Source of the DNA: Clostridium sp. Ade.TY
GTDB lineage: Bacteria; Bacillota; Clostridia; Clostridiales; Clostridiaceae
Length of the DNA: 60,374 bases
Assembly: GCF_000498355.1 (NCBI RefSeq)
Contig: NZ_AVSV01000021.1
Coordinates: forward strand, 1 to 60,374
Direction of reading: 5' to 3'
The notes under the pieces are model-generated. The model ran no database searches and was not told the origin of the DNA. It saw only the letters and a program-made list of their open reading frames with translations. Positions 6,783 through 17,794 of this stretch are shown here, piece by piece (the first letter of the stretch is position 1; each line of letters opens with the position of its first letter). Position numbers and translations under genes: made by a program.

Positions 6783-7706
6783 ATGTTAAAAAACAGACAT
6801 TTAATAGACCCTATGGACTTTACTATAGGTGAATTACAAGAAATTTTCGAATTAGCACATCAAATTATAGAAGATCCAAAAAAATATTCACATATATGTG
6901 ATGGAAAGATTTTAGCAACTCTATTTTATGAGCCTAGTACAAGAACAAGATTTAGCTTTGAAGCAGCTATGATGAGACTAGGTGGAAATATCTTAGGCTT
7001 TTCAGAGCCAAATTCAAGTTCAACATCAAAAGGTGAAACACTTGCAGATACAATAAAGATGGTATCAATTTACTCAGATGTAATAACAATGAGACATCCA
7101 AGAGAAGGATCAGCTAGAGTAGCAAGTATGTATTCAGATGTATCAGTTATAAATGCCGGCGATGGTGGACACCAACATCCAACTCAAACTCTAACAGATT
7201 TATTAACAATAAAAACATTAAAAGGTAATCTTGAAAACAAAACAATAGGAATATGTGGAGACTTAAAGTACGGAAGAACAGTACATTCTTTAATAAAAGC
7301 AATGTCAAGATATGAAGGAAATAAATTCGTATTAATATCTCCAAAAGAACTTAGAATTCCAGATTATATAAGAGATGAAGTATTAAAGAAAAATAATATA
7401 GAATTCAAAGAAGTTGAAAGATTAGAAGATGTAATATCTGAAGTTGATATTCTTTATATGACAAGAATTCAAAAGGAAAGATTTTTCAATGAAGAAGAAT
7501 ACTTAAGACTTAAAGACAGTTATATATTAGATATTGAAAAAATGAACCTTGCAAAAGAGGATATGATAGTTATGCATCCACTTCCAAGAGTTAACGAAAT
7601 TGCTGTAGAAGTTGATAGTGATAAGAGAGCAGCTTACTTTAAGCAAGCTGAATATGGAATGTATGCAAGAATGGCATTAATATGTAAACTTTTGGGGGTA
7701 TGTTAA
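6783..7706 (+). CDS. pyrB: aspartate carbamoyltransferase catalytic subunit
   Basis: PyrB joins carbamoyl phosphate and L-aspartate to give carbamoyl-aspartate, the first committed step of pyrimidine synthesis. The 307-residue length is normal. The carbamoyl-phosphate site PSTRTR (51-56), the loop SSTSKGE with Lys83 and the HPLPR motif near the C-terminus are all present. GAAGGAGTG precedes ATG 6783. Linked pyrI follows after 1 bp, so the holoenzyme is a class B (catalytic plus regulatory) ATCase, as in E. coli and unlike Bacillus. Expression is under the upstream PyrR attenuator. Confidence 0.97.
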   Translation: MLKNRHLIDPMDFTIGELQEIFELAHQIIEDPKKYSHICDGKILATLFYEPSTRTRFSFEAAMMRLGGNILGFSEPNSSSTSKGETLADTIKMVSIYSDVITMRHPREGSARVASMYSDVSVINAGDGGHQHPTQTLTDLLTIKTLKGNLENKTIGICGDLKYGRTVHSLIKAMSRYEGNKFVLISPKELRIPDYIRDEVLKKNNIEFKEVERLEDVISEVDILYMTRIQKERFFNEEEYLRLKDSYILDIEKMNLAKEDMIVMHPLPRVNEIAVEVDSDKRAAYFKQAEYGMYARMALICKLLGVC

Positions 7707-7707
7707 T

Positions 7708-8133
7708 ATGTTAGAAATTACAAGTATAAAAAATGGATTAGTTATAGACCACATAAAAGCAGGAGTTGGAATTAAAATATTTAATCACTTAAATTTAGAG
7801 AAATCAGATTTAAGTGTAGCCTTAATAATGAATGTCCCAAGTAATAGATCAGGAAAAAAAGATATTATAAAAATTGAAGATATAGAAAGAATAAATTATG
7901 AAGTTTTAGCTATGCTTTCTCCTAATGTAACAGTAAATGAAATTAGAGACGAAAAAATAGTTAATAAAATAATACCAGAATTACCACAAAGGGTTAAAGG
8001 TATTATTACTTGTGATAATGTAAGATGTATAACAACTGATGAAAAGTATGTACCTCAAATATTCAATTTAGTGGATAGAAATGAAGCTACTTATAAATGT
8101 GAATATTGTGATCATATAATGACACTTAAATAA
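7708..8133 (+). CDS. pyrI: aspartate carbamoyltransferase regulatory chain
   Basis: PyrI binds nucleotides allosterically and tethers PyrB trimers through a zinc domain. At 141 residues it is slightly shorter than the E. coli chain. All four zinc ligands are present: Cys102, Cys107, Cys131 and Cys134 (C-x4-C ... C-x2-C). The start lies 1 bp after the pyrB stop, implying translational coupling; GGGGGTATGTTA overlaps the pyrB end as its ribosome site. Combining PyrI feedback at the enzyme with PyrR attenuation gives two control layers. Confidence 0.96.
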   Translation: MLEITSIKNGLVIDHIKAGVGIKIFNHLNLEKSDLSVALIMNVPSNRSGKKDIIKIEDIERINYEVLAMLSPNVTVNEIRDEKIVNKIIPELPQRVKGIITCDNVRCITTDEKYVPQIFNLVDRNEATYKCEYCDHIMTLK

Positions 8134-8148
8134 AATGAGGTGCTTAAT

Positions 8149-9345
8149 TTGAATATTTTAATAAAAAATGCAAATGTAATAGATTCATGCCAAAATTTTT
8201 ATGGTGATGTTTATATAGAAAAAGGAAAAATAAAGGAAATAGGAACTGATATAAATATAGGTGGAGTGGAAGTAATTAATGCTGAAGGATTAACATTAAT
8301 GCCATCATTTGTAGATACACATGCTCATTTTAGAGATCCAGGACTTACTTATAAAGAAGATTTAGAAACAGGATCAAAGGCTGCATTAAGAGGAGGATAT
8401 ACAGGGGTTTGCCTTATGGGAAATACAAACCCTGTGTGTTCAACTAAAGAAGTCTTAGATTATGTAAAAGACAAAGAAAAGAAATTAAATCTTATAGATA
8501 TACATCAGTGTGTAACTATAACAAAGAATTTTGATGGTAAAACAATATCACATTTAGAATGTTTCAAAGATGATGATAGGGTTAAAGCTATATCAGATGA
8601 TGGTGTTGGGGTATCAGATTCAAGAATTATGATGGAAGCTATGAAATTAGCAAAAGAAAATAATTGGGTAGTTATGTCTCATGCAGAATCAGGAGAATTT
8701 TCAGATATAGATATGAGACTTGCTGAAAACATGATGACTTGGAGAGATATAACATTAGCAAAAGTTACTGGAGCAAAGCTTCATATGGCTCACGTAAGTA
8801 CAAAGGAAGCTATGAAATACATAATAGATGGAAAATGTGATGGAGTAAATGTAACTTGTGAGGTAACACCACACCATATAGCACTTACTAATGATGTGAA
8901 TAATTATAGAGTGAATCCACCAATAAGAGAGCATGAAGACGTAGACTTTTTATTAAAAGCTATAAGACACGGTGATGTAGATTGTATAGGAACAGATCAT
9001 GCACCACATACAAAGGAAGATAAAGAAAAAGGATCTCCAGGAATGGTAGGACTTGAAACTGCATTTCCTATATGTTACACAAAGTTAGTTAAAGATGGAG
9101 TTATTTCAATTAATAAATTATCAGAAATGATGTCAAGAAATCCGGCTAATATTTTAGCAATGAATAAAGGGAATATTAGTATAGGATTAGATGGAGATGT
9201 TGTTTTATTAGATCTTAATAAAAAGATAGTAGTAAATTCAGATGAGTTTGAATCAAAAGGTAAAAATACTCCATTTGAAGGCATGGAATTTTATGGAGAA
9301 GTAGTGATGACTATAAAAGGTGGAAAAGTTTTATATAAAAAATAG
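8149..9345 (+). CDS. pyrC: dihydroorotase
   Basis: PyrC cyclises carbamoyl-aspartate to dihydroorotate. I place the start at TTG 8149, six bases after GAGGTG, giving 398 residues; an upstream GTG at 8140 overlaps that ribosome site and is unlikely. The class I metal motif HAHFRDP (His58, His60 in this numbering) and the later GTDHAPH motif near residue 286 identify a zinc amidohydrolase with intact ligands. It lies 15 bp after pyrI in the pyr operon. Confidence 0.95.
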   Translation: MNILIKNANVIDSCQNFYGDVYIEKGKIKEIGTDINIGGVEVINAEGLTLMPSFVDTHAHFRDPGLTYKEDLETGSKAALRGGYTGVCLMGNTNPVCSTKEVLDYVKDKEKKLNLIDIHQCVTITKNFDGKTISHLECFKDDDRVKAISDDGVGVSDSRIMMEAMKLAKENNWVVMSHAESGEFSDIDMRLAENMMTWRDITLAKVTGAKLHMAHVSTKEAMKYIIDGKCDGVNVTCEVTPHHIALTNDVNNYRVNPPIREHEDVDFLLKAIRHGDVDCIGTDHAPHTKEDKEKGSPGMVGLETAFPICYTKLVKDGVISINKLSEMMSRNPANILAMNKGNISIGLDGDVVLLDLNKKIVVNSDEFESKGKNTPFEGMEFYGEVVMTIKGGKVLYKK

Positions 9346-9358
9346 TGAGGGGCAAATT

Positions 9359-10231
9359 ATGAAAAGTAAGATTATAGATAAATTATATGATAGAGTTTCA
9401 GAAAGAGGAGTAGTTTGTATTGGACTTGATACAGCACTTGATTATATACCATCATTTATAAGAGAAGGTAAAAGTGATAAAGATGCAATTGTAGAGTTTA
9501 ACAAAGCTATTATAGATGAAACAAGAGATGTTGCAGCCTGTTTTAAAGTACAAATAGCGTATTATGAAGCATTAGGAATGGAAGGATTAGAAGCTTACAA
9601 AGAGACATTAGCATATCTTAGAGGTTTAGATGAAATAATAATTGCAGATATAAAAAGAGGAGATATAGCAGCAACTGCAAAGATGTATGCAAAAGCTCAT
9701 TTTGAAGGAGATTTTGAAGCGGACTTTATAACATTAAGTCCTTATATGGGAATGGATAGTATAGAACCTTACATTCCATATATAGAAAATGGAAATAAAG
9801 GTGTATTTAGCTTAGTAAGAACTTCTAATAAAGGTGCATTTGATATAGAGTATATAAAAGCTAAATCAGGAAGAAATGTTTATGATATAGTTGGAGAAAA
9901 AGTCTTACAATTAGGAGAGCCTTTCAAAGGAGAATGTGGATACACACCTATAGGAGGAGTTATAGGATGTACTCATGTAGAAGAGGGAGCAAAAATTAGA
10001 GAAAATTTAAAAGATATGTTCTTTTTAATACCTGGATATGGAGCACAAGGTGGAAAAGCTGAAGATGTTGCAATGTATTTAAATAATGGTAATGGTGGAG
10101 TAGTAAATTCATCAAGAGGAATTCTTTTAGCATACAAGAACAAAGAGGTAAGTGAGAAAGATTTTGCAAAATGTGCAAGAGAAGAAGCTATAAGAATGAG
10201 AGATGAGATAAAATTAGCTTGCAATAGATAG
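9359..10231 (+). CDS. pyrF: orotidine 5'-phosphate decarboxylase
   Basis: PyrF decarboxylates OMP to UMP, the last step of the pathway. The start is ATG 9359, preceded by GTGAGGGGC; the frame extends 13 codons upstream into pyrC, but without a ribosome site. The protein has 290 residues, the length of the longer type-2 OMPDC subfamily. The catalytic Lys-Asp array is in ADIKRGDIAATA. It ends 11 bp before pyrK. Operon order places the final enzyme before pyrK, pyrD and pyrE. Confidence 0.95.
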   Translation: MKSKIIDKLYDRVSERGVVCIGLDTALDYIPSFIREGKSDKDAIVEFNKAIIDETRDVAACFKVQIAYYEALGMEGLEAYKETLAYLRGLDEIIIADIKRGDIAATAKMYAKAHFEGDFEADFITLSPYMGMDSIEPYIPYIENGNKGVFSLVRTSNKGAFDIEYIKAKSGRNVYDIVGEKVLQLGEPFKGECGYTPIGGVIGCTHVEEGAKIRENLKDMFFLIPGYGAQGGKAEDVAMYLNNGNGGVVNSSRGILLAYKNKEVSEKDFAKCAREEAIRMRDEIKLACNR

Positions 10232-10242
10232 GAGGAAGTTTA

Positions 10243-10983
10243 ATGAGCATAAACTACAAGAAGGTTAAAGTAATAAGCAATGATGAAATATCAAATGGAA
10301 TATTTAAATTAGTAGTAGAAGAAAATCAAGATATAAAATGTGGTCAATTCTATATGCTTAAAGTTGACTGTGCATTACTTCCAAGACCTATAAGCATATG
10401 TGAAAAAGATGGAGATAATTTAACATTTCTTTATTCAGTAGTTGGAAAAGGAACAGAAGAAATAAGTAGATTAAAATCAAATGAAGAAATAAACATTACA
10501 GGTCCTCTTGGAAATGGATTTAATGTAAATGAAAAGCTTGGAAAAGTTGCATTAGTTACAGGTGGAATAGGAACTGCACCTATGCTTCAAGTTGCTAAAG
10601 AATTAAAAGAAAATGGAAATAGTGAAGTTATAGATTTATATGCAGGATTTAGAGATGAAGTATACTTAATAAATGATTTTGAAAAATATGTTGATAACAT
10701 AAATTTAGCAACTAATACAGGAAAGCATGGAATAAAAGGTTTTGTAACAGATATTTTAGATGCTAAAAAATATGATGTAGTATTATGCTGTGGTCCTGAA
10801 ATAATGATGAAAAAAGTTATAGAGTTATGCAAAGAGGTAGAAGTTAAAGTATATGTTTCAATGGAAAAACATATGGCTTGTGGAGTTGGAGCATGTCTTG
10901 TATGCACGTGTAAAACAAAGGATGGGCATAAAAGAACTTGTAAAGATGGTCCAGTTTTTGATGGATATTATGTGGAGCTTTAA
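10243..10983 (+). CDS. pyrK: dihydroorotate dehydrogenase B, electron-transfer subunit
   Basis: PyrK passes electrons from dihydroorotate oxidation to NAD+ through FAD and a [2Fe-2S] cluster. The FAD-binding motif RPISIC (48-53) and the nucleotide-binding GGIGTAP (107-113) are visible. The cluster ligands Cys213, Cys218, Cys221 and Cys233 have the family spacing C-x4-C-x2-C-x11-C. The protein is 246 residues, with AGGAGGAAG before ATG 10243. It pairs with the adjacent pyrD to form the NAD-dependent type 1B enzyme suited to an anaerobe. Confidence 0.96.
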   Translation: MSINYKKVKVISNDEISNGIFKLVVEENQDIKCGQFYMLKVDCALLPRPISICEKDGDNLTFLYSVVGKGTEEISRLKSNEEINITGPLGNGFNVNEKLGKVALVTGGIGTAPMLQVAKELKENGNSEVIDLYAGFRDEVYLINDFEKYVDNINLATNTGKHGIKGFVTDILDAKKYDVVLCCGPEIMMKKVIELCKEVEVKVYVSMEKHMACGVGACLVCTCKTKDGHKRTCKDGPVFDGYYVEL

Positions 10984-10994
10984 GGAGGGGTATT

Positions 10995-11891
10995 ATGTTA
11001 AAGGTAAATATAAATGGAGTAGAATTTAAAAACCCTGTTATAGCAGCTTCAGGGACATTTGGATTTGGACAAGAATACAATAACTTTTATGATGTTGGTA
11101 TTTTAGGGGGAATATCAACAAAGGGGTTAACTTTAAATAAAAAAGATGGAAATAGTGGTATAAGAGTTTATGAAACTAAAGGTGGAATGATGAACTCAGT
11201 TGGACTTCAAAATCCAGGGGTTGATCATTTTATACAATATGAATTAAAAGATATGAAAAAATTAAAAACAAATATAATTGCTAATGTTGGTGGCGGTTGT
11301 ATAGAAGATTATGAAATAGCAGTAAGCAAATTAAATGAAACTGATATAGATATGATAGAACTTAATATATCATGTCCTAATGTAAAGTCTGGGGGAATGG
11401 CTTTTGGAATAAAAGGTGATGTAGCATTTGAAGTTGTAGAAAAAATAAAAAAAATTACTAACAAACCTCTTATGGTTAAATTATCACCAAATGCTGAGAA
11501 TATAGTAGATATGGCTTTAAAGTGTGAAAAAGCTGGTGCAGATTCAATTTCATTAATAAATACATTAAAAGGAATGGCTATTGATATAAATAAAAGAAAA
11601 CCAGTATTTGATAACGTATATGCTGGACTTTCAGGACCTTCAATAAAACCAATTGCGTTAAGAATGGTTCATGAAGTATCAAAGGCAGTAAATATACCTG
11701 TTATAGGACTTGGAGGAATAAGTACTGCAGAAGATGCAATAGAATTTATGATGGCTGGGGCGTCAGCTATACAAATAGGAACTATAAATTTTAATAATCC
11801 ATTAGCAGGAAAAGAAATAGTTGAAGGAATGAAAAATTTCTTAATAAAAGAAGGAATAAAAGATATAACTGAAATTATCGGAATTGTCTAA
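10995..11891 (+). CDS. pyrD: dihydroorotate dehydrogenase B, catalytic subunit
   Basis: PyrD (type 1B) oxidises dihydroorotate to orotate with FMN. The 298-residue TIM barrel carries the catalytic cysteine at Cys127 in LNISCPNV, the mark of class 1 enzymes (class 2 uses serine). The phosphate-binding GLGGI and GASAIQIGT motifs are near the C-terminus. AGGAGGGG precedes ATG 10995. Its partner PyrK is encoded 11 bp upstream. Confidence 0.96.
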   Translation: MLKVNINGVEFKNPVIAASGTFGFGQEYNNFYDVGILGGISTKGLTLNKKDGNSGIRVYETKGGMMNSVGLQNPGVDHFIQYELKDMKKLKTNIIANVGGGCIEDYEIAVSKLNETDIDMIELNISCPNVKSGGMAFGIKGDVAFEVVEKIKKITNKPLMVKLSPNAENIVDMALKCEKAGADSISLINTLKGMAIDINKRKPVFDNVYAGLSGPSIKPIALRMVHEVSKAVNIPVIGLGGISTAEDAIEFMMAGASAIQIGTINFNNPLAGKEIVEGMKNFLIKEGIKDITEIIGIV

Positions 11892-11921
11892 AAATTAACA
11901 AAAATTTGGAGGTTTTTTAAG

Positions 11922-12599
11922 ATGAAAGCATATAAAAAAGCATTTATTGAGTTTATGGTAGAATGTGGAGTACTTACTTTTGGAGATTTTGTAACTAAAA
12001 GTGGAAGAAAAACTCCATTCTTTGTTAATACAGGAAACTACAAAAAAGGAAGTCAATTAAAAAGACTTGGAGAGTTTTATGCAGAAGCTATAAAAGAAAA
12101 TTTTGATGATAACTATAATGTGTTATTTGGACCTGCTTATAAAGGTATTCCGTTAACAGTAACTACATCAATAGCTTTATCAGATCTTTATAATATAGAC
12201 GTAGACTACTGCTCAAACAGAAAAGAAGTTAAAGATCATGGTGACAAGGGGATACTTCTTGGAGCGAAGTTAAAAGATGGAGATAATGTTTTAATTGTAG
12301 AAGATGTAACGACTGCAGGTACTTCAATATATGAAACAATGCCTATATTAAAAGGTCAAGGTGATGTTAATGTAGAAGGACTTATAATATCAGTAGATAG
12401 AATGGAAAGAGGTCAAGGAGAAGCATCTGCATTAAAAGAAATTAGAGAAAAATTTAATTTTAAAACATGTGCAATAGTTACTATGCAAGAAGTTATAGAA
12501 TACTTACATAATAAAGAAATAAATGGAAAAGTATTAATTGATGATGAAATGCTTGAAAGAATAAATGATTATTATAAACAATATGGGGCTATAAAATAA
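11922..12599 (+). CDS. pyrE: orotate phosphoribosyltransferase
   Basis: PyrE makes OMP from orotate and PRPP. The 225-residue protein has the PRPP-binding signature VLIVEDVTTAGTS and the SNRKEVKDHG catalytic loop. TTGGAGG precedes ATG 11922. As the last gene of the pyr operon it is followed by a strong terminator. Carbamoyl-phosphate synthetase and pyrR are absent from this cluster and must be elsewhere. Confidence 0.96.
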   Translation: MKAYKKAFIEFMVECGVLTFGDFVTKSGRKTPFFVNTGNYKKGSQLKRLGEFYAEAIKENFDDNYNVLFGPAYKGIPLTVTTSIALSDLYNIDVDYCSNRKEVKDHGDKGILLGAKLKDGDNVLIVEDVTTAGTSIYETMPILKGQGDVNVEGLIISVDRMERGQGEASALKEIREKFNFKTCAIVTMQEVIEYLHNKEINGKVLIDDEMLERINDYYKQYGAIK

Positions 12600-12633
12600 T
12601 AATTAAAATTAAATATTACTAAAATATGTTAAA

Positions 12634-12679
12634 AAAAAGGACTTTATGTTAAAAAAAAATTTACATTTAGTCCTTTTTA
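12634..12679 (+). terminator. pyr operon terminator
   Basis: AAAAAGGACT pairs with AGTCCTTTTT, extended inside by ATGT/ACAT and an A-run/T-run. Confidence 0.85.
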
Positions 12680-12742
12680 ATTTAAAATAAAAAGTGAAAG
12701 AAATTTTGGGTTATGATAAGAAATTTCAGTTGAAAATAATTA

Positions 12743-12771
12743 TTGACTGTTAAAATTTTATCATTTATAAT
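12743..12771 (+). promoter_or_regulatory. pflB promoter
   Basis: TTGACT (12743-12748), 17 bp and TATAAT (12766-12771) lie 38 bp upstream of the pflB start. Confidence 0.7.
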
Positions 12772-12808
12772 CAAAGTATATTATTAATTGAAAGGGAGGC
12801 GACGCACA

Positions 12809-15037
12809 GTGTTTAATCAATGGGAAGGCTTTAAAGATGGAAGCTGGAAAGAACAAATAGACGTTAGAAACTTTATACAAAATAACTATACTCCATATGA
12901 AGGAGATGCTTCATTCTTAGCAGGAGCTACAGAAAATACTAAAAAGTTATGGGATGAGGTTAGTGAACTATTCAAGAAAGAAAGAGAAAATGGAGTTTTA
13001 GATGTTGATACTAAAACAGTATCAGGTATAGATGCTTATGAGCCAGGCTATATAGATAAAGCTATTGAAAAGATTGTTGGAGTACAAACAGATGCGCCAC
13101 TTAAAAGAGCTGTTATGCCACAAGGTGGGATTAGAATGGCTGAAAATGCAGCTAAAGCTTATGGATATGAGGTAGATTCAAAAATATCAGAAATATTTAC
13201 AAAGTATAGAAAGACACACAACCAAGGTGTTTTTGATGTATATACAGATGAAATGAAATTAGCTAGAAAGTATGGTATTGTAACTGGACTTCCAGATGCT
13301 TATGGCAGAGGAAGAATTATAGGTGACTATAGAAGAGTTGCATTATATGGTGTTGACAGATTAATAGAAGATAAATTAGAGCAAAAGAAAAGCTTAGAAG
13401 TTGGAACAATTGATGCTGATATTATTCAATTAAGAGAAGAAATAACTGATAAAATAAGTGCATTAAAAGAACTTAAAGCTATGGCTTTAAGTTATGGATT
13501 AGATGTATCAGTTCCAGCTAGTAATGCAAGAGAAGCTGTTCAATGGTTATACTTTGGATACTTAGCAGCAATTAAGCAACAAAATGGTGCTGCAATGTCA
13601 TTAGGAAGAACTTCAACTTTCTTAGATATATTTATAGAAAGAGATTTAAATGCAGGAGTTATAACTGAAGAAGAAGCTCAAGAGATTATGGATCACTTCG
13701 TAATGAAACTTAGATTAGTTAAATTCTTAAGAACTCCTGAATATAATGACTTATTCTCAGGAGATCCAACTTGGGTTACTGAATCAATTGCTGGTATGGG
13801 ACTTGATGGAAGAACATTAGTTACTAAGAACTCATTTAGAGTACTTAATACACTTTATACTTTAGGACCATCACCTGAACCAAATTTAACAGTTTTATGG
13901 TCAACTAGATTGCCACAAAACTTTAAAGATTTCTGTTCAAAGGTTTCAATTGATACAAGTTCTGTACAATATGAAAATGATGACTTAATGTTAGAATACT
14001 GGGGAGATGATTATGCTATAGCTTGTTGTGTATCAGCAATGAGAGTTGGAAAGCAAATGCAATTCTTTGGTGCTAGAGTTAACTTGGCTAAAACTTTACT
14101 TTACACAATAAATGGTGGTAAGGATGAAAAATCTGGAGTACAAGTAGCTCCTAAGATGGAACCAATAACTAGCGAATATTTAGATTATAATGAAGTAATC
14201 AAAAAATTTGATGTAATGACAGATTGGCTTGCTAATCTTTATGTAAATACATTAAATTGTATACATTACATGCATGATAAATACTCATACGAATCATTAC
14301 AAATGGCTTTACATGATAGAGATGTATTTAGAACAATGGCTTGTGGTATAGCAGGTTTATCAGTATGTGCTGATTCATTATCAGCAATTAAATATGCTAA
14401 GGTAAAACCAATAAGAAATGAAGAAGGAATAGCTGTAGACTTTGAAGTTGAAGGAGATTTCCCTAAATACGGAAATGATGATGATAGAGTAGATGAAATA
14501 GCTGTATATCTTGTTAAGAACATGATGGATAAAATCAGAAAGAACAAAACTTACAGAAATGCATATCATACTCAATCAATATTAACTATAACTTCAAATG
14601 TAGTATACGGTAAGAAGACTGGTACAACTCCATGTGGAAGAAAAGCTGGAGAACCATTTGCACCAGGAGCTAACCCAATGCACGGAAGAGATTCAAGTGG
14701 TTCACTTGCATCATTAAATTCAGTTGCTAAGCTTCCATATGAGCATTCACAAGATGGTATATCAAATACTTTCTCAATAATACCAGATGCTTTAGGAAAA
14801 TCAGCTGAAGAAAGAATATCAAACTTAAGTAATTTAATGGATGGATATTTTGGACAAAGAGCTCATCACTTAAATGTTAATGTATTTAATAGAGAAACTT
14901 TATTAGATGCTATGGAAAGACCGGAAGAATATCCACAATTAACTATAAGAGTTTCAGGATATGCTGTAAACTTTATTAAGCTTACTAGAGAACAACAATT
15001 AGATGTTATAAACAGAACATTCCATTCAAAAATGTAA
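12809..15037 (+). CDS. pflB: formate C-acetyltransferase (pyruvate formate-lyase)
   Basis: PflB splits pyruvate with CoA into acetyl-CoA and formate using a glycyl radical. I choose GTG 12809 (742 residues), nine bases after GGGAGGCGAC; the frame also reads upstream from TTG 12788, but that codon lies before the ribosome site. The adjacent catalytic cysteines are Cys406-Cys407 in IACCVSAM. The radical glycine is Gly717 in RVSGYAV, 26 residues from the end. Its activase follows after a hairpin. Formate may supply anabolic one-carbon units in clostridia, as well as serving as a fermentation product. Confidence 0.97.
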   Translation: MFNQWEGFKDGSWKEQIDVRNFIQNNYTPYEGDASFLAGATENTKKLWDEVSELFKKERENGVLDVDTKTVSGIDAYEPGYIDKAIEKIVGVQTDAPLKRAVMPQGGIRMAENAAKAYGYEVDSKISEIFTKYRKTHNQGVFDVYTDEMKLARKYGIVTGLPDAYGRGRIIGDYRRVALYGVDRLIEDKLEQKKSLEVGTIDADIIQLREEITDKISALKELKAMALSYGLDVSVPASNAREAVQWLYFGYLAAIKQQNGAAMSLGRTSTFLDIFIERDLNAGVITEEEAQEIMDHFVMKLRLVKFLRTPEYNDLFSGDPTWVTESIAGMGLDGRTLVTKNSFRVLNTLYTLGPSPEPNLTVLWSTRLPQNFKDFCSKVSIDTSSVQYENDDLMLEYWGDDYAIACCVSAMRVGKQMQFFGARVNLAKTLLYTINGGKDEKSGVQVAPKMEPITSEYLDYNEVIKKFDVMTDWLANLYVNTLNCIHYMHDKYSYESLQMALHDRDVFRTMACGIAGLSVCADSLSAIKYAKVKPIRNEEGIAVDFEVEGDFPKYGNDDDRVDEIAVYLVKNMMDKIRKNKTYRNAYHTQSILTITSNVVYGKKTGTTPCGRKAGEPFAPGANPMHGRDSSGSLASLNSVAKLPYEHSQDGISNTFSIIPDALGKSAEERISNLSNLMDGYFGQRAHHLNVNVFNRETLLDAMERPEEYPQLTIRVSGYAVNFIKLTREQQLDVINRTFHSKM

Positions 15038-15050
15038 TGTAATTTAAAAG

Positions 15051-15083
15051 TATCCTCTGCTAATATATTTTTGGCAGAGGATA
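15051..15083 (+). terminator. intercistronic hairpin between pflB and pflA
   Basis: TATCCTCTGC pairs perfectly with GCAGAGGATA around a 13-nt loop. No proper T-run follows, so it may stabilise the pflB message or attenuate read-through into pflA. Confidence 0.6.
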
Positions 15084-15163
15084 TGTATTATAATTTTAAA
15101 TAAATAAATTTTGATTTTTAAATAAATTATTTACTTAAAATTATAAATTAGGAGGTACATACA

Positions 15164-15871
15164 ATGACAACAGGATTAATTCACTCAATGGAAACTATGG
15201 GGCTTGTTGATGGACCAGGAATAAGAGTTGTAGTATTTATGCAAGGATGTTCATTAAGATGTAAATATTGCCATAATCCTGATACTTGGGAATATGGAGT
15301 TGGGGAAAAAATTACACCAGAAAATTTAGTTAAAAAATTAAAAAGATATAAGGCATATTTTGATACATCAAAAGGTGGAGTCACTTTTTCAGGTGGAGAG
15401 CCACTTAGACAGCCTGAATTTTTAATAGAGGCATTAAAGCTTTGTAAAAAGGAAGGAATACATACATGTATTGATACTGCAGGTTCTGGAATTGGAATGT
15501 ATGATGAAATATTAAAATATACTGATTTAGTTCTTTTTGATGTAAAAGATGTTACTAAAGAAGGATATAAAAATGTAACTTTAGTTGATATGGATGAATC
15601 ACTTAAATTTATAGAAGCAATGAAAAAAAATGAAACGAAAATGTGGATAAGACATGTAGTAGTACCAGGACTTACTGATGGCGAAGAACATATAAAAGAA
15701 TTTAAAGAGTTTATAAAAACATTTGATAATGTTGAAAAGGTAGAGCTTTTACCATATCATTTGCTTGGAGTAAATAAGTATGAAAAGATTGGTATAAAAT
15801 ATCCATTAGAAGGTGTTGAAGCAATGGATAAAGAAGTGATTAAAAAATATTATGAAATAATAAATGAATAA
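15164..15871 (+). CDS. pflA: pyruvate formate-lyase activating enzyme
   Basis: This 235-residue radical-SAM protein abstracts hydrogen from the PflB glycine. The [4Fe-4S] ligands are Cys29, Cys33 and Cys36 in GCSLRCKYCHNP, and the SAM-binding GGE motif is in TFSGGEPL. ATTAGGAGGT precedes ATG 15164. It sits 126 bp after pflB with an intervening hairpin, a usual arrangement that gives far less activase than enzyme. Confidence 0.96.
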   Translation: MTTGLIHSMETMGLVDGPGIRVVVFMQGCSLRCKYCHNPDTWEYGVGEKITPENLVKKLKRYKAYFDTSKGGVTFSGGEPLRQPEFLIEALKLCKKEGIHTCIDTAGSGIGMYDEILKYTDLVLFDVKDVTKEGYKNVTLVDMDESLKFIEAMKKNETKMWIRHVVVPGLTDGEEHIKEFKEFIKTFDNVEKVELLPYHLLGVNKYEKIGIKYPLEGVEAMDKEVIKKYYEIINE

Positions 15872-15875
15872 ATTA

Positions 15876-15930
15876 ATTTTTAGGATAGAATTAAGTTGTA
15901 ATTTATAAATTAATTCTATCCTAAATTTTT
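15876..15930. terminator. bidirectional terminator
   Basis: TAGGATAGAATTAA pairs with TTAATTCTATCCTA between the convergent pflA and exonuclease genes, with T-runs on both strands. Confidence 0.85.
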
Positions 15931-16543
15931 AGTAAGAATTAGCTATTTTAGAAAAATATCCATGAGGAATAATTTTTCTTTTTAACCCTTCAATAACGAC
16001 TAGATAAGTTGCTGCTGTATCGAATCTAGCATCGTGGTAATCAGAGCTTCCACCAAATAGTTGTTTTGCTTTAGTCTCTATTTGATCTTTTGTTATATTT
16101 AAGTAAGATATAACTTCTTCTAATTTTGGATTTTTATATGTTCCGTTAGGCTTTAATATTTTGCATACATCTCTATAATAGTCCATAGTACAGAATGTTC
16201 TTTTAGGTTCATAATTAGCACCTAAAAATATAAGTTCGCTATGTAAAAACTTAATATCAAAATTAACATTATGGCCTATTACAAAGTCTGCATCCATAAA
16301 ATCATCTATAAATTCAGAGACAGTATCTTCAAAATACATTCCATTTGAAAGTTCATATAATTTTTCTAAAGAAAATCCATGAACTGCTTCTGCATTTGGA
16401 TCCATTTCATCAACTGCAAAGAAAAAGTTCTTACCTTCTGTTTTTTGTGGCTTTGTACTTGTATCAACAGTTATATAACTAAGCTGGCATATATGACCAG
16501 GACGTATACTAGTTGTTTCTGTATCGAAAAAAAGTAGTTTCAT
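15929..16543 (-). CDS. DnaQ-like 3'-5' exonuclease (DEDDh)
   Basis: This 204-residue exonuclease-domain protein resembles the epsilon proofreading fold. Catalytic residues are intact: Asp7 and Glu9 in FFDTET, Asp96 in HNVNFD, His170 and Asp175 in HDARFD. There is no polymerase or helicase domain, so it is a stand-alone nuclease acting on DNA or RNA ends, and its substrate is unknown. TTAGGAGGA precedes the ATG. It is monocistronic and convergent to pflA. Confidence 0.85.
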   Translation of the reverse strand: MKLLFFDTETTSIRPGHICQLSYITVDTSTKPQKTEGKNFFFAVDEMDPNAEAVHGFSLEKLYELSNGMYFEDTVSEFIDDFMDADFVIGHNVNFDIKFLHSELIFLGANYEPKRTFCTMDYYRDVCKILKPNGTYKNPKLEEVISYLNITKDQIETKAKQLFGGSSDYHDARFDTAATYLVVIEGLKRKIIPHGYFSKIANSY

Positions 16544-16645
16544 TTTAAGATATCCTCCTAAGTCTTTTGAGTATAATAAATATTATATACCATATTTGTT
16601 AACAATAAAATAACAAATAAAGTATAGTAAAACAGTAAGAATTAA

Positions 16646-16674
16646 TTGAAAGTGATTATTGATTATAGTATAAT
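16646..16674 (+). promoter_or_regulatory. ldh promoter
   Basis: TTGAAA (16646-16651), 17 bp and TATAAT (16669-16674) lie 74 bp before the ldh start. Confidence 0.6.
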
Positions 16675-16747
16675 ATGTAATATAAAGAGTAGTAAAAGAG
16701 AAAACTAATATGAGATAAATAGATATAGTGATTAGGAGTGATACAAC

Positions 16748-17698
16748 ATGTTAGTAGAAGGAAAAAGAAAGGTATCTATAATTGGTGCAGGTTTTGTAGG
16801 AGCTACAACAGCATATGCATTAATGAATAGTGGAATAGCAACAGAAATTTGTATTTATGATATAAATATGGATAAGGCTATGGGTGAAGTTATGGACTTA
16901 GTTCATGGTACATCATTTGTAAAGCCTGTTAATATATATGCAGGATCATTAGAAGAAACAAAAAATTCTGATATAGTTATAATTACAGCAGGAGTTGGAC
17001 CAAAAGAAGGAGAAACTAGATTAGACGTTATAGATAAAAACTATAAGATATTTCAAGGATTTGTTCCAGAATTAGCAAAGCTTAGCCCTAATGCTATACT
17101 TTTAGTAGTTTCAAATCCAGTTGATGTATTAACTTATATAACTTATAAATTATCAGGATTCCCTAAAGAAAGAGTAATTGGTTCAGGTACGGTTTTAGAT
17201 ACATCAAGATTAAAATATGTTTTAGGTAAATATTTTAGCGTAAATAATAATAACATTCATGCATATGTAATTGGGGAACATGGAGATAGTGAAGTTGTAA
17301 CTTGGAGCAATGGAAGAATTGGTGGAGAAGACTTTGATATTTATGCTAATCAAACAGGACTTTCTTGGGATGAAGAAACTAAAAAAGTAATAGAAGAAGA
17401 TGTTAAAAATGCAGCTTATGAAATAATAAATAGAAAGAAAGCAACATATTTTGCAGTAGCACTTGCTGTAAATAGAATAGTTGAAGCTATATTTAGAGAT
17501 GAAAATAGCATTTTAACAGTTGGATCATTATTTGAAGGTCAATATGGAATAGAAGATATGTATTTAGCTATTCCAACTATTGTAAATAGAAAAGGAGCTA
17601 AAGAGATTATAGAAATACCTTTAGCAAAATCAGAAGAAGAAAAACTTAAAAAATCAGCTGAAATATTAAAATCACATTTAAATAAGTGTCATATTTAA
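16748..17698 (+). CDS. ldh: L-lactate dehydrogenase
   Basis: Ldh reduces pyruvate to L-lactate and regenerates NAD+. The 316-residue protein has the NAD-binding GAGFVGA motif (13-19), the substrate-binding Arg91 (GETR) and Arg154 (DTSRL), and the catalytic His178 in GEHGDSE. It ends in a helical, Lys-rich tail. TAGGAGTGA precedes ATG 16748. With pflB about 2 kb upstream, two pyruvate-consuming fermentation routes cluster here, each with its own promoter. Malate dehydrogenase is unlikely, given the LDH-type [10 protein letters not shown] loop. Confidence 0.95.
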   Translation: MLVEGKRKVSIIGAGFVGATTAYALMNSGIATEICIYDINMDKAMGEVMDLVHGTSFVKPVNIYAGSLEETKNSDIVIITAGVGPKEGETRLDVIDKNYKIFQGFVPELAKLSPNAILLVVSNPVDVLTYITYKLSGFPKERVIGSGTVLDTSRLKYVLGKYFSVNNNNIHAYVIGEHGDSEVVTWSNGRIGGEDFDIYANQTGLSWDEETKKVIEEDVKNAAYEIINRKKATYFAVALAVNRIVEAIFRDENSILTVGSLFEGQYGIEDMYLAIPTIVNRKGAKEIIEIPLAKSEEEKLKKSAEILKSHLNKCHI

Positions 17699-17707
17699 TA
17701 TTTGATA

Positions 17708-17748
17708 ATAAAAGCACTATTTAATTTAAAATAGTGCTTTATTTTTTT
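17708..17748 (+). terminator. ldh terminator
   Basis: AAAGCACTATTT pairs with AAATAGTGCTTT, followed by ATTTTTTT. Confidence 0.85.
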
Positions 17749-17794
17749 AGAATTTTTGTATATAATAATATTCAAAATCAAAGGAGGGCTATTT

